A DNA stretch of 64,000 bases from the NCBI RefSeq assembly GCF_026013965.1, contig NZ_CP110341.1, forward strand, positions 1,674,001-1,738,000. The letters run 5' to 3'. This stretch comes from Brevibacterium sp. JSBI002 (GTDB taxonomy: Bacteria > Actinomycetota > Actinomycetes > Actinomycetales > Brevibacteriaceae). Below are positions 18,861 to 27,766 of the stretch, piece after piece (position 1 is the stretch's first letter; every line of letters starts with the position of its first letter). Position numbers and translations under genes: made by a program. The notes beneath the pieces are model-generated. The model did not search any database. It saw only the letters and a program-made list of their open reading frames with translations, and was not told the DNA's origin.

Positions 18861-19249
18861 TGAACGAAGCACTCGCCACGACCCTCGTCGGGATCTTCGG
18901 AATCACCGGCTCCCTGCTGCTGCTCGGATCCGCCCTCGCGATGTTCAGGGTCCGCGACGCGCTGTCTCGGATCAATGTGTTCTCTCCGGCAACCGGGTTG
19001 GGCATGCCGTTCATCGTCATCGCCGCCTTCATCTACGACCTCTATTCGTCCGGGTTCTCCTGGAGCTCGCTGTTCATGGCGGTCATCGCCGTGCTGTGTC
19101 TGATCATCGTGTCCTCGGTTGCGAGCAACACTCTGGCCAGGTCGGCGGTGCTGTCCGGACAGCCGGTGTTCCGGAAGACGTCCCCGAACCGGCTGGCAGC
19201 GCCGCCGGAAGGGGTCGCCGACATCGACCCCGACGCGAAGGACTCCTGA
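18860..19249 (+). CDS. mrpG: Mrp antiporter subunit G
   Basis: This 129-aa protein with three spans carries the MrpG motif GSALAMFRVRDALSRINVFSPATGLG. A polar C-terminal tail ends DPDAKDS. It is the last gene of the mrpA(B)CDEFG operon and converges on alkB with a gap of 45 nt, in which I see no strong hairpin. Confidence 0.93.
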   Translation: MNEALATTLVGIFGITGSLLLLGSALAMFRVRDALSRINVFSPATGLGMPFIVIAAFIYDLYSSGFSWSSLFMAVIAVLCLIIVSSVASNTLARSAVLSGQPVFRKTSPNRLAAPPEGVADIDPDAKDS

Positions 19250-19294
19250 GCCGACTCAGTCAGTCGGGTCTGCCGGGCGACCGATCGCGTGGGC

Positions 19295-20017
19295 TCAGTC
19301 CCGTCCGGTCGTGCGCATCGTGATGTTGATCCTGCCTCCGCCGAGGTGGTTCAACCTTCCCGCGTCCGGTGCGGTTCCCGACTGGATCGACCTGACTCCG
19401 TGGTAGGCGAAGCGGGCAGGGCCGCCGAAGACGAAGGCGTCACCCGACGCCAATCGCAGATCCTCGAAGGGACGGTTGCGGGTCTCCGTGTTCCCGAACC
19501 GGAAGAGGCATGTATCGCCCAATGACAGAGAGACGACCGGGGCAGGGTCGAATTCGTCCTTGTCCTGATGCATACCCATCTTCGCGTGCTCGTCGTAGTA
19601 GTTCACGAGAGCTACATCCGGGTGGTAGTCGGCAGGGTCGAAGCCCCAGACAGCGGCGGTCCCCGGGGGGAGATCCTGTGCGTCCTCGACGACAGCGACT
19701 GCGGACTCCAGGACCTGGCGGCCAAGACGGGTCATCCAATCGGGGAAGGGCAGCACCACCTTGTCGTTGACGTCGACGGCTCGGCGGTCGTAGCGCCCGG
19801 GCTGCCAATGCCACCCCAGCCCGATCGTCGTCACGCTCATCGGATGGCCTGCGATCGTCGTGGCATGGGGCGGAACCGGACCGGATTGCCAATCGGCATA
19901 GCGGGCGATGATCCACTGCTGCGCCTCCGCGGTAAGGAAGCCCGGTACCCAGACCGCGCCGGGGGCGACGATTGTCGGTCGACGGTCGAAGGCCTCATCG
20001 GCGAAGAGCGAATCCAT
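19295..20017 (-). CDS. alkB: AlkB-family 2-oxoglutarate/Fe(II) dioxygenase
   Basis: This 240-aa protein has the AlkB core: NYYDEHAKMGMHQDKDE, with the HxD iron ligands; LSLGDTCLFRFGN; the distal His in RFAYHGVRSI; and the 2-oxoglutarate-binding GRINITMR (RxNxTxR). It repairs alkylated bases (1-methyladenine, 3-methylcytosine) in DNA or RNA by oxidative demethylation. It is divergent from an alpha/beta hydrolase with only 56 nt between the starts. Confidence 0.93.
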   Translation of the reverse strand: MDSLFADEAFDRRPTIVAPGAVWVPGFLTAEAQQWIIARYADWQSGPVPPHATTIAGHPMSVTTIGLGWHWQPGRYDRRAVDVNDKVVLPFPDWMTRLGRQVLESAVAVVEDAQDLPPGTAAVWGFDPADYHPDVALVNYYDEHAKMGMHQDKDEFDPAPVVSLSLGDTCLFRFGNTETRNRPFEDLRLASGDAFVFGGPARFAYHGVRSIQSGTAPDAGRLNHLGGGRINITMRTTGRD

Positions 20018-20073
20018 GTCTACCAGGATGCCAGAGCTGGTTCTAGAATTGTCACGAGACCCGAGGAGACACG

Positions 20074-20742
20074 ATGAACGCAGCCAGTCCGCAATTGATC
20101 TTCCTCCACGGCGCCGGTGAGCGTGCCGCCGTCTGGGACGACGTGATCGCCGGGCTGCCTGGCGATTGGTCGTGCGAGGCGATCGACCTCGGCGAGCTCG
20201 GCGTCATCGACGATGGCATGTTCGACTTGTCTGCTGCGGCGGATCGGGTTCTGGAATCGGTCGATGAGGACACAGCGACCGTGGTCTGCGGACTGTCTCT
20301 GGGAGCGATGGTGGCCACTGTGGTCGCGGCCAGAGCAGCACCCGGCTCACTCGACGCGCTGATTCTCTCCGGCGGACAGGTCAGACCCCCGAAATGGATG
20401 ATGCGTCTGCAGTGGCAGATCTCCATCCGACTGCCGGAAGCGGCGTTCGGAGCATACGGTTCGACGAAGACCGAGACCTTGGCCATGTACGCGGCAGTCG
20501 AAGCCGCCGATCTGCGGGGCCGCCTCGGCGAAGTGCGGGTGCCGACCGCGGTGTGGTGCGGGACCCGGGACATCGCGAACAGACCTGCGGCCAGGCAGCT
20601 GGCGGAAGGCATCGACGGAGCCGAACTCCGATTCGTCCCGGGAATGGGCCACGACTGGCACCGCAGCCATCCGGCGGCGTTTGCGGCACACCTGCGGGAA
20701 TTCGTCACTGCAGCGCTGGCACGGAAACCGCGGGGCCGGTGA
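20074..20742 (+). CDS. alpha/beta hydrolase
   Basis: This 222-aa hydrolase fold has an oxyanion-hole HGAG motif (FLHGAGERAAVWDD), the nucleophile elbow GLSLGAM near residue 90, an Asp region GTRDIANRP and a C-terminal GMGHDWHR histidine. The substrate is unknown. The ATG at 20074 follows GAGGAG. A TAGAAT at 20044-20049 may be its -10 box. Confidence 0.85.
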   Translation: MNAASPQLIFLHGAGERAAVWDDVIAGLPGDWSCEAIDLGELGVIDDGMFDLSAAADRVLESVDEDTATVVCGLSLGAMVATVVAARAAPGSLDALILSGGQVRPPKWMMRLQWQISIRLPEAAFGAYGSTKTETLAMYAAVEAADLRGRLGEVRVPTAVWCGTRDIANRPAARQLAEGIDGAELRFVPGMGHDWHRSHPAAFAAHLREFVTAALARKPRGR

Positions 20743-20827
20743 CATTCGGATCACCGACCCCGCAGAGTCATCGTTCGTTGGCGCGTCGGCTCGGCTCGGA
20801 TACCCTCGGAGTCGGAGCCAGCCCGAA

Positions 20828-22039
20828 TCAGAGTTCGCCGACCGGCACCTGGTCGTCGGCGAGACGATCGGCGCTGACTTCCTTGCCGATGAGGGCGCGG
20901 AGCTCGTCGCCGTAGTCCCAGACATTGACGTTCATGGCTGCGGTGACCTTGCCGCCTCGGTGCCAGAACACGATGAATTCGCCGCTGGACTTGTCTCCGC
21001 GGATGACGACGTCATCCTCGGATCCGCCGCGACCGACGTATTCCATGCCGAGGTCGAACTGGTCGGTGTAGAAATACGGCTGCCGGTCGTAGGACTTGGT
21101 CCCGCCGCTGATCGTCGAGGCCGCGACCTCGGCCTGGCGAACCGCGTTGTCCCAGTGTTCGACGCGCAGACGTTCACCACGCAGAAGGTTCTGCGCATTC
21201 GCGATATCGCCGATGGCCAGGATGCTGCCGTCGGAGGTGCGCATCTGTTCGTCGACGATCACGCCGTTCTCGGTCGTCAGACCCGCCGAGGAGGCCAGAT
21301 CGACGGCGGGATCCGCGCCGATTCCGATGACGACGAGATCGGCGGGAACACTTCCGGCGGACGTTTCGACGGCCTCGACCGCGGAGTCACCGGTGAAGGC
21401 TGTCGTGTCCACGTCCTTGAGGAAGTTCACTCCGTTCTTTCGGTGCAGGTCTTCGAAGTACTCTCCGAGTTCCGGCCCGAGGACACCGGAGAGCGGGGGA
21501 GCATCGGTGTGGAGGATGACCGTGACATCGCAGCCGTGGGACTTCGCTGCGGCTGCGACCTCGAGGCCGATCCAGCCGCCGCCGATGATCGCGACCTTCT
21601 TCCCCTCGCCGAACTGGGACCGGATGGCCACCGCATCCCCGGAGTCGCGGAGAGTGTGGATATTGCCCAGCTGAGCGCCGGGGACATCGAGTGTCCGGGG
21701 CACCGATCCTGTCGCAAGGATCACCTGACCATAGGACAGCTCTCCGCCGTCGTCGAGGGTGACGGTCTGAGCATCTGTGTCGATCGAGTTCACCGAGGTG
21801 CCGAAGAACGTCTCGACGTCGTGGGCCGAGTACCAGTCCTCTCCGCGGAGGGCTGAGTCGGCAGGATCCGACCCCTCGATCATCACCTTCTTCGACAGGT
21901 CCGGGCGGTAGTACGGAGCCGCGGGATCGGTGCCGATGAGCGCGATCCGAGCGGTGTAACCGGCATTCCGCAGCGATTCGACCACGGTGCCTCCTGCCAG
22001 GCCGGCGCCGATGACTACTGTTCCGAATTCTTCTGCCAT
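20828..22039 (-). CDS. NAD(P)H:ferredoxin-type FAD-dependent oxidoreductase
   Basis: This 403-aa protein has two dinucleotide-binding motifs: FAD (VVIGAGLAGGTVVESLRNAG near residue 7) and NAD(P) (KVAIIGGGWIGLEVAAAA near 147). It also has the FAD-contact AIGDIANAQN and the C-terminal reductase domain. It resembles the ferredoxin/rubredoxin reductases that feed P450 or dioxygenase systems, but no ferredoxin or oxygenase gene is adjacent, so its partner is unknown. AAAGGA precedes the ATG at 22039. Confidence 0.9.
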   Translation of the reverse strand: MAEEFGTVVIGAGLAGGTVVESLRNAGYTARIALIGTDPAAPYYRPDLSKKVMIEGSDPADSALRGEDWYSAHDVETFFGTSVNSIDTDAQTVTLDDGGELSYGQVILATGSVPRTLDVPGAQLGNIHTLRDSGDAVAIRSQFGEGKKVAIIGGGWIGLEVAAAAKSHGCDVTVILHTDAPPLSGVLGPELGEYFEDLHRKNGVNFLKDVDTTAFTGDSAVEAVETSAGSVPADLVVIGIGADPAVDLASSAGLTTENGVIVDEQMRTSDGSILAIGDIANAQNLLRGERLRVEHWDNAVRQAEVAASTISGGTKSYDRQPYFYTDQFDLGMEYVGRGGSEDDVVIRGDKSSGEFIVFWHRGGKVTAAMNVNVWDYGDELRALIGKEVSADRLADDQVPVGEL

Positions 22040-22201
22040 TGTCGGTCCTTTCGTAGAGGGGACTCTCTTTCGACTGTACTCGCCGAGATCAAGTGGCTCC
22101 ACCGACCCCGAACCTGGTGACACACTGTGCCTCACGAGGTCGCACACGGCCCGTGCGATTTTGGCTGAGAACCGGGTGCAGGCGTAAACTGAAAGCGAAA
22201 A

Positions 22202-22274
22202 GGGGCTTTAGCTCAGTTGGTAGAGCGTTTCGTTCGCAATGAAAAGGTCAGGGGTTCGATTCCCCTAAGCTCCA
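22202..22274 (+). tRNA. tRNA-Ala (anticodon CGC)
   Basis: The 73-nt gene folds into a full cloverleaf: acceptor GGGGCTT/AAGCTCC with the alanine identity pair G3:U70, D arm GCTC...GAGC, anticodon stem TTTCG/TGAAA with loop TTCGCAA, and T arm AGGGGTTCGATTCCCCT. The anticodon CGC reads GCG codons. The CCA end is not encoded. Confidence 0.95.
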
Positions 22275-22304
22275 CACAGTTCCCCGTCGACTCGTTCAAC
22301 GGCT

Positions 22305-22310
22305 TATATT
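22305..22310 (+). promoter_or_regulatory. -10 box upstream of the DoxX-like gene
   Basis: TATATT is a near-consensus -10 box 82 nt before the ATG at 22392, just past the tRNA-Ala gene. The -35 region is weak (TTCCCC-like). A separate promoter for the next gene is therefore possible. Confidence 0.35.
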
Positions 22311-22391
22311 GTGTTGTGGATCTCGTGCATTCGGGGCCAGGCTCTGGGGCAGGGGACGCGTCGAAGTGCACAGAGTCAGGACGGACGTGGA

Positions 22392-22748
22392 ATGAACACG
22401 AAGACGGCAGTCATGACCGGCATTCTGGGTCTTGCCGGCGTTGCCCACTTCTCACGACCCAACCTCTTCGACTCCATCGTCCCGCCTCGGTTAGGCAACC
22501 CGCGGTTCTGGACCTACGCCAGCGGCATCGCGGAGCTCGGCTGTGCAGGATTGTTAGCCAACCCGACGACCCGGCGCTTCGGCGGTGTCGCTTCTGCCGC
22601 GCTCATGGTCGGCGTCTTCCCGGCCAACATCTACACAGTGATCAAGCAGTGGGACAATCCGAAGGGGCGAGCCATCGCCTGTGCGAGACTGCCTCTGCAG
22701 ATCCCGCTCGTGTGGGCATCGGCGGCGATCGCCGCTGAAGCCGATTGA
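22392..22748 (+). CDS. DoxX-like small membrane protein
   Basis: This 118-aa protein has about four hydrophobic segments and the DoxX-like pattern GVAHFSRPNLFDSIVPP near residues 15-31, then YASGIAELGCAGLL and FPANIYTVIKQWDN. Such proteins are membrane subunits of uncertain role, some tied to quinone or thiol redox. AGGACGGA precedes the ATG. The upstream part of the open frame overlaps the tRNA leader and was left out. Confidence 0.8.
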   Translation: MNTKTAVMTGILGLAGVAHFSRPNLFDSIVPPRLGNPRFWTYASGIAELGCAGLLANPTTRRFGGVASAALMVGVFPANIYTVIKQWDNPKGRAIACARLPLQIPLVWASAAIAAEAD

Positions 22749-22872
22749 ATCTCCTGCGCTCCAGACCCTTCAGCTGCGATCTGTACTGATCTGACCAGTC
22801 AGGGCGCCCCTGCTTGCCGCCCCCGTCGTCCTCGCAGAGCGAAGCCGCATCTGCCAGGTTCAGGATCATCTG

Positions 22873-22901
22873 TTGCAGGCCCTGACCAACCGTGACATAT
22901 T
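22873..22901 (+). promoter_or_regulatory. probable leaderless promoter of the GH1 glycosidase
   Basis: TTGCAG (22873-22878) and CATATT (22896-22901) have the ideal 17-bp spacing, and the -10 box ends 6 nt before the ATG at 22908. No Shine-Dalgarno sequence is present before that ATG, so a leaderless transcript fits best. Confidence 0.55.
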
Positions 22902-22907
22902 CGATTC

Positions 22908-24260
22908 ATGGTGGGGAATCTTCCAAGCAATGTCGGGGCTTTGGCCGGAATGCACTTCTCCGCAGCCACGGCCGCCTTCCAGATCGAAGGGGCGCGCAGC
23001 GCGGGTGGTCGCGGCCGCAGCATCTGGGATGACTTCGTCGACACGCCCGGCAACATCATCGACGGCAGCACTGCCGAGCCTGGTCCCGACAGCTACCACC
23101 GCTTCGCTGACGACATCGGGCTGCTTGCCGACCTCGGTGTCGACCGGTACCGGTTCTCCATTTCATGGACCCGTGTGATCCCGAGTGCCGGGACGGACGC
23201 CTCGGTGAATTCGGCCGGTCTCGACTACTACGACCGCCTCGTCGACGGACTGCTCGCCGCCGGGATCACACCGGAACCGACGCTCTACCACTGGGACCTG
23301 CCGGTCGCACTCGAGGCAGACGGCGGATGGCTCAACCGTGACACAGCCCACCGCTTCGGTGACTATACGCAGGTGGTTGCCGGACGCCTCGGTGACCGTG
23401 TTCGTCACTGGTACACGATCAACGAACCCGCATCGACATCGCTGCAGGGCTATGCGCTGGGGGAACTGGCACCCGGACACACACTGCTCTTCGATTCCCT
23501 GCCCACCGTCCACCACCAGCTGCTGGCTCACGGGATCGCCGCTCCGATACTGCGTGGGTACGGCGCAGTTCAGGCCGCTCCGACGTTCAACCACAGCCTC
23601 ATCCTCCCCGCCTCCGAGACGTCCGAGGACCAGGCAGCGGCCGGGCTGCTCGATGTGATTCACAACCGCCTTTTCGCTGACCCCCTGCTGACTGGACAAT
23701 ATCCCGACCTCAGCGGCTTCGGCGTGGAACTGCCGATGGCCGACGGCGATATGGACCTCATCTCCGCACCGAATGAGGTCTACGGGTTCAACTACTACAA
23801 TCCGACCACGGTCCGTGCCTCGGCAGGACCCGTGCCGTTCGAGATGGTGCCGACCCCCGGAGCGACCGTGACCGGGTTCGGTCCCATGTGGCCGATCCGT
23901 CCGGATACGATGCGCGACTTCCTCATCGATATGGGTCGACGCTACGGGTCCGCACTGCCGCCGATCATCATCACCGAGAACGGGGCGTCGTTCCCCGAAC
24001 CGGACACCACGGACGAGGAGATCGAAGATTCCGAGCGGATCGACTTTCTGCGCGACCACCTCGGCGCGGTGATCGATGCGAAAGCAGCGGGTCTGCGCAT
24101 CGACGGGTACACCGTATGGTCGCTGTTGGACAATTTCGAATGGGCTGACGGATGGAGTCAGCGCTTCGGGCTCGTCCACGTCGATATGAACACCGGAATG
24201 CGGACGCCGAAAGCCTCTTTCCGCTGGTATCGGGACCTCATCTCCGCGGTCCGGCCATGA
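22908..24260 (+). CDS. glycoside hydrolase family 1 beta-glucosidase
   Basis: This 450-aa TIM-barrel enzyme has the GH1 N-terminal signature (SAATAAFQIEGA), the acid/base glutamate in WYTINEPA (near residue 170) and the nucleophile in IITENGASFP (near 357). The C-terminal WSLLDNFEWADGWSQRFGLVHVD is also typical. It hydrolyses beta-glucosides or beta-galactosides, and the lack of a signal peptide puts it in the cytoplasm. The next gene, an MFS transporter, overlaps by 4 nt, suggesting uptake followed by cleavage. An ATG at 22950 is a possible shorter start. Confidence 0.95.
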   Translation: MVGNLPSNVGALAGMHFSAATAAFQIEGARSAGGRGRSIWDDFVDTPGNIIDGSTAEPGPDSYHRFADDIGLLADLGVDRYRFSISWTRVIPSAGTDASVNSAGLDYYDRLVDGLLAAGITPEPTLYHWDLPVALEADGGWLNRDTAHRFGDYTQVVAGRLGDRVRHWYTINEPASTSLQGYALGELAPGHTLLFDSLPTVHHQLLAHGIAAPILRGYGAVQAAPTFNHSLILPASETSEDQAAAGLLDVIHNRLFADPLLTGQYPDLSGFGVELPMADGDMDLISAPNEVYGFNYYNPTTVRASAGPVPFEMVPTPGATVTGFGPMWPIRPDTMRDFLIDMGRRYGSALPPIIITENGASFPEPDTTDEEIEDSERIDFLRDHLGAVIDAKAAGLRIDGYTVWSLLDNFEWADGWSQRFGLVHVDMNTGMRTPKASFRWYRDLISAVRP

Positions 24261-25546
24261 GTACGGTCAGCCCGCCGCCTCACCGAGGCGACTCCGCTAC
24301 GCGAGCACACGTATCGCTCGGATGGATGGTGTGGTTCACGCTCGCATGGTTGGCGATCTGGACGGTCCAGCTGACCCCGATCCAACTGCTGCTTCCGCTG
24401 CAGCTCGACACTCAGAGCGGGCACTGGATCGACGGGGTCGTCTGGTCCGGACTCGTCCTCTCGGCCGGAGGCTTGGCCGGAATCGCTGCCGCACCCGTGG
24501 CCGGTCGGCTCTCCGACCGCACCCGGTCGCGGTACGGCCGGAGACGTCCTTGGGCGATCGGGGGATCGGTGCTCGCCGCACTCGGACTCGTGCTCACCGG
24601 CAGCGCCGAGGGACCCCTGTCGGTCGGGGCAGCGTGGGTGGTCACCTCGGTCGGCGTGTCCGTGGCTTCTTCGGCGCTGACCGCGCTCATCGCCGATCAG
24701 CTCGCCGATCAGCGCGGCGCGGCCTCGGCCGCAGCCAGTTCGGCTCAAGCCGTCGGCGTCGTCGTCGGCGTCGCCGCGATCGTCCTGCTGGGTCTGAGCA
24801 CCGGCGCGTCCTATGTGGTACTGGCCTGCTTCATCCTCGTCGTCGGCACGGCCACTGCGATGCTGCTGCCCGACCGGCCGCTGCCGCATGCCGCCGTTCT
24901 CCAATTCCATGCCCGTCGCGAGCTCATCCGGCCACGGGTATCCTCACTCGTCGACCCGAGCTTCACCCGGCTGCTGATCAGCCGCTTCATCGTCAACGTC
25001 GGCAATGCGTTCGGAACGTCGCTGCTGCTGTTCTTCCTGCTCTACGGGATCATGATCCCCGCCGCAGACGCCGAGAACAGCCTGCTCATCCTCATCGTCA
25101 TCTACACAGTCTTCGTGGTCGCCGCCTCGATCCTCGTCGGCATGGTCACGGACAGACGAGGCAGCCGACGCTTCTGGACGGTGATCTCGGCCCTGGCCCA
25201 GGCCTGTTCCGGAATCATCATCCTCATCAGCCCGAGCTTCACCATGACAGCGGTGGCGGCCGGAGTTATGGGCGCCGGATACGGAGCCTATATGGCGGTC
25301 AGCCTCGCGCTGGCCACGGATCTGCTGCTCGACCCGGACGATCACGCCCGTGATCTCAGCCTCGTCAACAGCTCTGCGAACCTCGGGCAGCTGATCGGCC
25401 CGCTCCTGGGCGCCGGACTCGTCGCACTGGTCGGCGGGTTCTGGCTCCTCTTCGCGGCCGCCGCGGTCGTCTCCGTACTGGGGGCGGGACTCACGCTCAC
25501 GGTGCACTCGTCACGCGCGGTGCTGCGAGCTCCGCAGCCGGACTGA
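24257..25546 (+). CDS. MFS transporter, probably for glycosides
   Basis: This 429-aa protein has 12 hydrophobic segments and the MFS loop signature AGRLSDRTRSRYGRRRPW between spans 2 and 3, a form common in sugar-transporting MFS and SLC45-like proteins. Its ATG overlaps the stop of the GH1 gene (ATGA), so the two are translationally coupled and the transporter probably imports the substrate of the glycosidase. Substrate identity is inference. Confidence 0.88.
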   Translation: MSTVSPPPHRGDSATRAHVSLGWMVWFTLAWLAIWTVQLTPIQLLLPLQLDTQSGHWIDGVVWSGLVLSAGGLAGIAAAPVAGRLSDRTRSRYGRRRPWAIGGSVLAALGLVLTGSAEGPLSVGAAWVVTSVGVSVASSALTALIADQLADQRGAASAAASSAQAVGVVVGVAAIVLLGLSTGASYVVLACFILVVGTATAMLLPDRPLPHAAVLQFHARRELIRPRVSSLVDPSFTRLLISRFIVNVGNAFGTSLLLFFLLYGIMIPAADAENSLLILIVIYTVFVVAASILVGMVTDRRGSRRFWTVISALAQACSGIIILISPSFTMTAVAAGVMGAGYGAYMAVSLALATDLLLDPDDHARDLSLVNSSANLGQLIGPLLGAGLVALVGGFWLLFAAAAVVSVLGAGLTLTVHSSRAVLRAPQPD

Positions 25547-25581
25547 CCGGTGCCGGGCGGGTCGGTCAGATTCCTGTCAGT

Positions 25582-26124
25582 TCAGGACAGTCCGAGCAGC
25601 TTTCCGCTCTTGGACAGTTCCGGGTCGGTGCACGAGGACAGGTCGAAGCAGCAGGGACGACGCTTGCCGGACTCGAGCTTCGAGATTGCGACCTCGACAC
25701 GGCGTGCACGTGTATCGGCGTTCTTCGTCGACTTGATCCAGCGCACCCATTCCCAGCGAGCCATCGGGGTGAGCCCGGCCCAGACATCGTCGAGATCACC
25801 GGCACCATCGAGAGCCGCACGGAGGTCCGATGGTACCGCCACCTCCGGCCAGTTCTTCGTCGGAGTCAGACCGACCTCGACCTCCGCTCCTTCTGTTGCC
25901 CCGAGGGTCTCCCACTGGTCGTCATCGAGGCTGATCCAATGGCCACGTCGACCGTCAGGTTCGATGACAGTGCTGAACCCGGTGCCGTCGAGCGTGCCGT
26001 TGACGGCGACCTGTCCGCGTGAGGGCAGCTGATCGCTGGCCTCCTGGGGCAGGCGCAGAATCGGGCGGTCGCCCAGCAGCTCGGCGTTCGCAGTGAAAGT
26101 GACGTCGGCAGTCGTGGTGGTCAT
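25582..26124 (-). CDS. DUF1905 / YdeI-OmdA-like protein
   Basis: This 180-aa protein has an N-terminal DUF1905-type barrel (VAVNGTLDGTGFSTVIEPDGRRGHWISL) and a C-terminal YdeI/OmdA-like helical domain (PMARWEWVRWIKSTKNADTRARRVEVAISKLESGKR). A cysteine pair CC near residue 158 is present. Family function is poorly known, with links to stress and peptide resistance. GAGGAG precedes the ATG at 26124. It converges on the MFS gene. Confidence 0.85.
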   Translation of the reverse strand: MTTTTADVTFTANAELLGDRPILRLPQEASDQLPSRGQVAVNGTLDGTGFSTVIEPDGRRGHWISLDDDQWETLGATEGAEVEVGLTPTKNWPEVAVPSDLRAALDGAGDLDDVWAGLTPMARWEWVRWIKSTKNADTRARRVEVAISKLESGKRRPCCFDLSSCTDPELSKSGKLLGLS

Positions 26125-26236
26125 GGTGACTCCTCAGAGAACGGATGATCGGGTCTGGACACTCGGATTCGACCGAAGCGATGACTTTCAGAATAGTGGC
26201 ACGAGGCTGTGTCGGCTTCTTGATTCCTGACGCATT

Positions 26237-27766
26237 TCAGCCGATCGAACGGCCGACCCAGTCGGGGCTGCTCGTCTCGATCTGCGCGATCCGCTCGGTC
26301 ACAGCCTGTGGGAAGGGCACGACTCGGTCCTCCGCTTGGTCGACATGGAGGGCCATGATCTCCTCGGTCGAAACGAGGCGGTCGTCGACGTACATCTCAT
26401 ACGCCAGGTGCAGCTTCTTCTCACCAGCACTCACGAGGTGCGGGACGACGGTGAGGCGGTCGCCCAGGGCCGCCTCGTCGAGGTAGCGGATATGGGATTC
26501 GACAGTGTACAGGGACGCTTCCGCGCTTTCCCGGTAGGCGGCATCGAGGCCGAGCTGATCCATCACCTGATCGGTGGCGAATCCGAACACCAGGACGTAG
26601 AAGGCCTCGGACATGTGCCCGTTGTAGTCGATCCATTCGGGAACGACTTCGGTGCTGTACGTACCGAGTATCCTCGCCGAGGCGGTCCGCGCCATCGATG
26701 CAGACGGTGGGGGAGCGGCGGAGGAAGAAGGAGAGCCCACCTGGCCGTCGGCAATCTCATCGCGACCGGAACCTGTCGCGGCGGCGGGCAGAGACGCGGT
26801 CAGTCGACGAAGGGCGATGATTCCGGCATCACGATGAGCCACGAGGTCGGCGATGGAGCGGTCACCGGCCTCGATATCGCAGCCGGCCACGACATCATCA
26901 CGCAGCTGCTGACTGAGTTCAGGGGCGGTCAGCCGCGTCCACGGAGACTTCAGCGACGGTCCGAAATGGTCGAGCATATGCGCCATTCCGCCCTCGCCGC
27001 CGGCGAGGTGGAACGTGAGCATCGGTCCCTGGAACGGCCACCGCAGACCGGGGCCATCGGTGATCGAGCGGTCGATCTGCTCGACCGTGGCCTCTCCCTG
27101 CTCGACCATGTACAGGGCCTCGCGCCACTGAGCTTCCTGCAGACGATTGGCGATGAAGCCGGGGACTTCGCGGTCCATGCGGATGACGGACTTGCCGATA
27201 TGGCTGAAGAAGCCGGCCGCCCAGTCGACAGCCGCAGCCGAGGTGGACTGGCCGCCGACGACCTCGACCAAAGGGATGAGGTAGGGCGGATTGAACGGAT
27301 GGCCGACGACGAGTCGCTCGGGGTGGGCCGCCTCGGTGGCCATTTCGGTCATGCTGTATCCCGAGGTCGACGAGCTGATCACGATGTTCGGCGGGCACAC
27401 CTCGTCGATCCGGGCCAGCAGTCCGCGCTTGAGCGCGAGGTCCTCGGGTGCGGACTCCTGGACGAATCCGGTGTCGGCGACCGCCTCGGCGAGGTCGGTG
27501 TGGATCGACCAGGCGGTGCGGTCGGCTGACTCGACCATGTCGAGTTCGGCCAAGGCCGGCCAGGCCGCGTCGAGGAGCCTGGCGAACTTGTCGCCGGCGG
27601 CCGGAGCCGGGTCCCAGATCTTCACCCGGTAACCCTGGGCGAGGAAATAGGCGGCCCAGCCGCCGCCGATCGTTCCTGCGCCGACGCAGGAGACGGAGTC
27701 GATCGAGCCGAAGTCGGGGAACTCCGGCGCGTTGGGAATGGGCGCGGCGGGGGTGGAACCGGTCAC
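26237..27766 (-). CDS. carnitine 3-dehydrogenase fused to a hotdog thioesterase
   Basis: This 509-aa bifunctional protein has a 3-hydroxyacyl-CoA-dehydrogenase-like NAD domain at the N terminus (VGAGTIGGGWAAYFLAQG, residues 18-35), its C-terminal helical domain to about residue 330, and a 4HBT hotdog thioesterase at about 365-509 (EWIDYNGHMSEAFYVLVF). Known carnitine dehydrogenases oxidise L-carnitine to 3-dehydrocarnitine, and this fusion with betainyl-CoA thioesterase is described in proteobacteria. Together with the BKACE gene this gives L-carnitine to glycine betaine. Start is the GTG at 27766, overlapping the BKACE stop by 4 nt. Substrate is inferred from fusion and context. Confidence 0.88.
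   Translation of the reverse strand: MTGSTPAAPIPNAPEFPDFGSIDSVSCVGAGTIGGGWAAYFLAQGYRVKIWDPAPAAGDKFARLLDAAWPALAELDMVESADRTAWSIHTDLAEAVADTGFVQESAPEDLALKRGLLARIDEVCPPNIVISSSTSGYSMTEMATEAAHPERLVVGHPFNPPYLIPLVEVVGGQSTSAAAVDWAAGFFSHIGKSVIRMDREVPGFIANRLQEAQWREALYMVEQGEATVEQIDRSITDGPGLRWPFQGPMLTFHLAGGEGGMAHMLDHFGPSLKSPWTRLTAPELSQQLRDDVVAGCDIEAGDRSIADLVAHRDAGIIALRRLTASLPAAATGSGRDEIADGQVGSPSSSAAPPPSASMARTASARILGTYSTEVVPEWIDYNGHMSEAFYVLVFGFATDQVMDQLGLDAAYRESAEASLYTVESHIRYLDEAALGDRLTVVPHLVSAGEKKLHLAYEMYVDDRLVSTEEIMALHVDQAEDRVVPFPQAVTERIAQIETSSPDWVGRSIG

Noticed and set aside
25543..25569. CTGACC/GGTCAG inverted repeat between the MFS and YdeI-like genes as a terminator
   Set aside because: The stem is only 6 bp and includes the MFS stop codon, so support is too weak.
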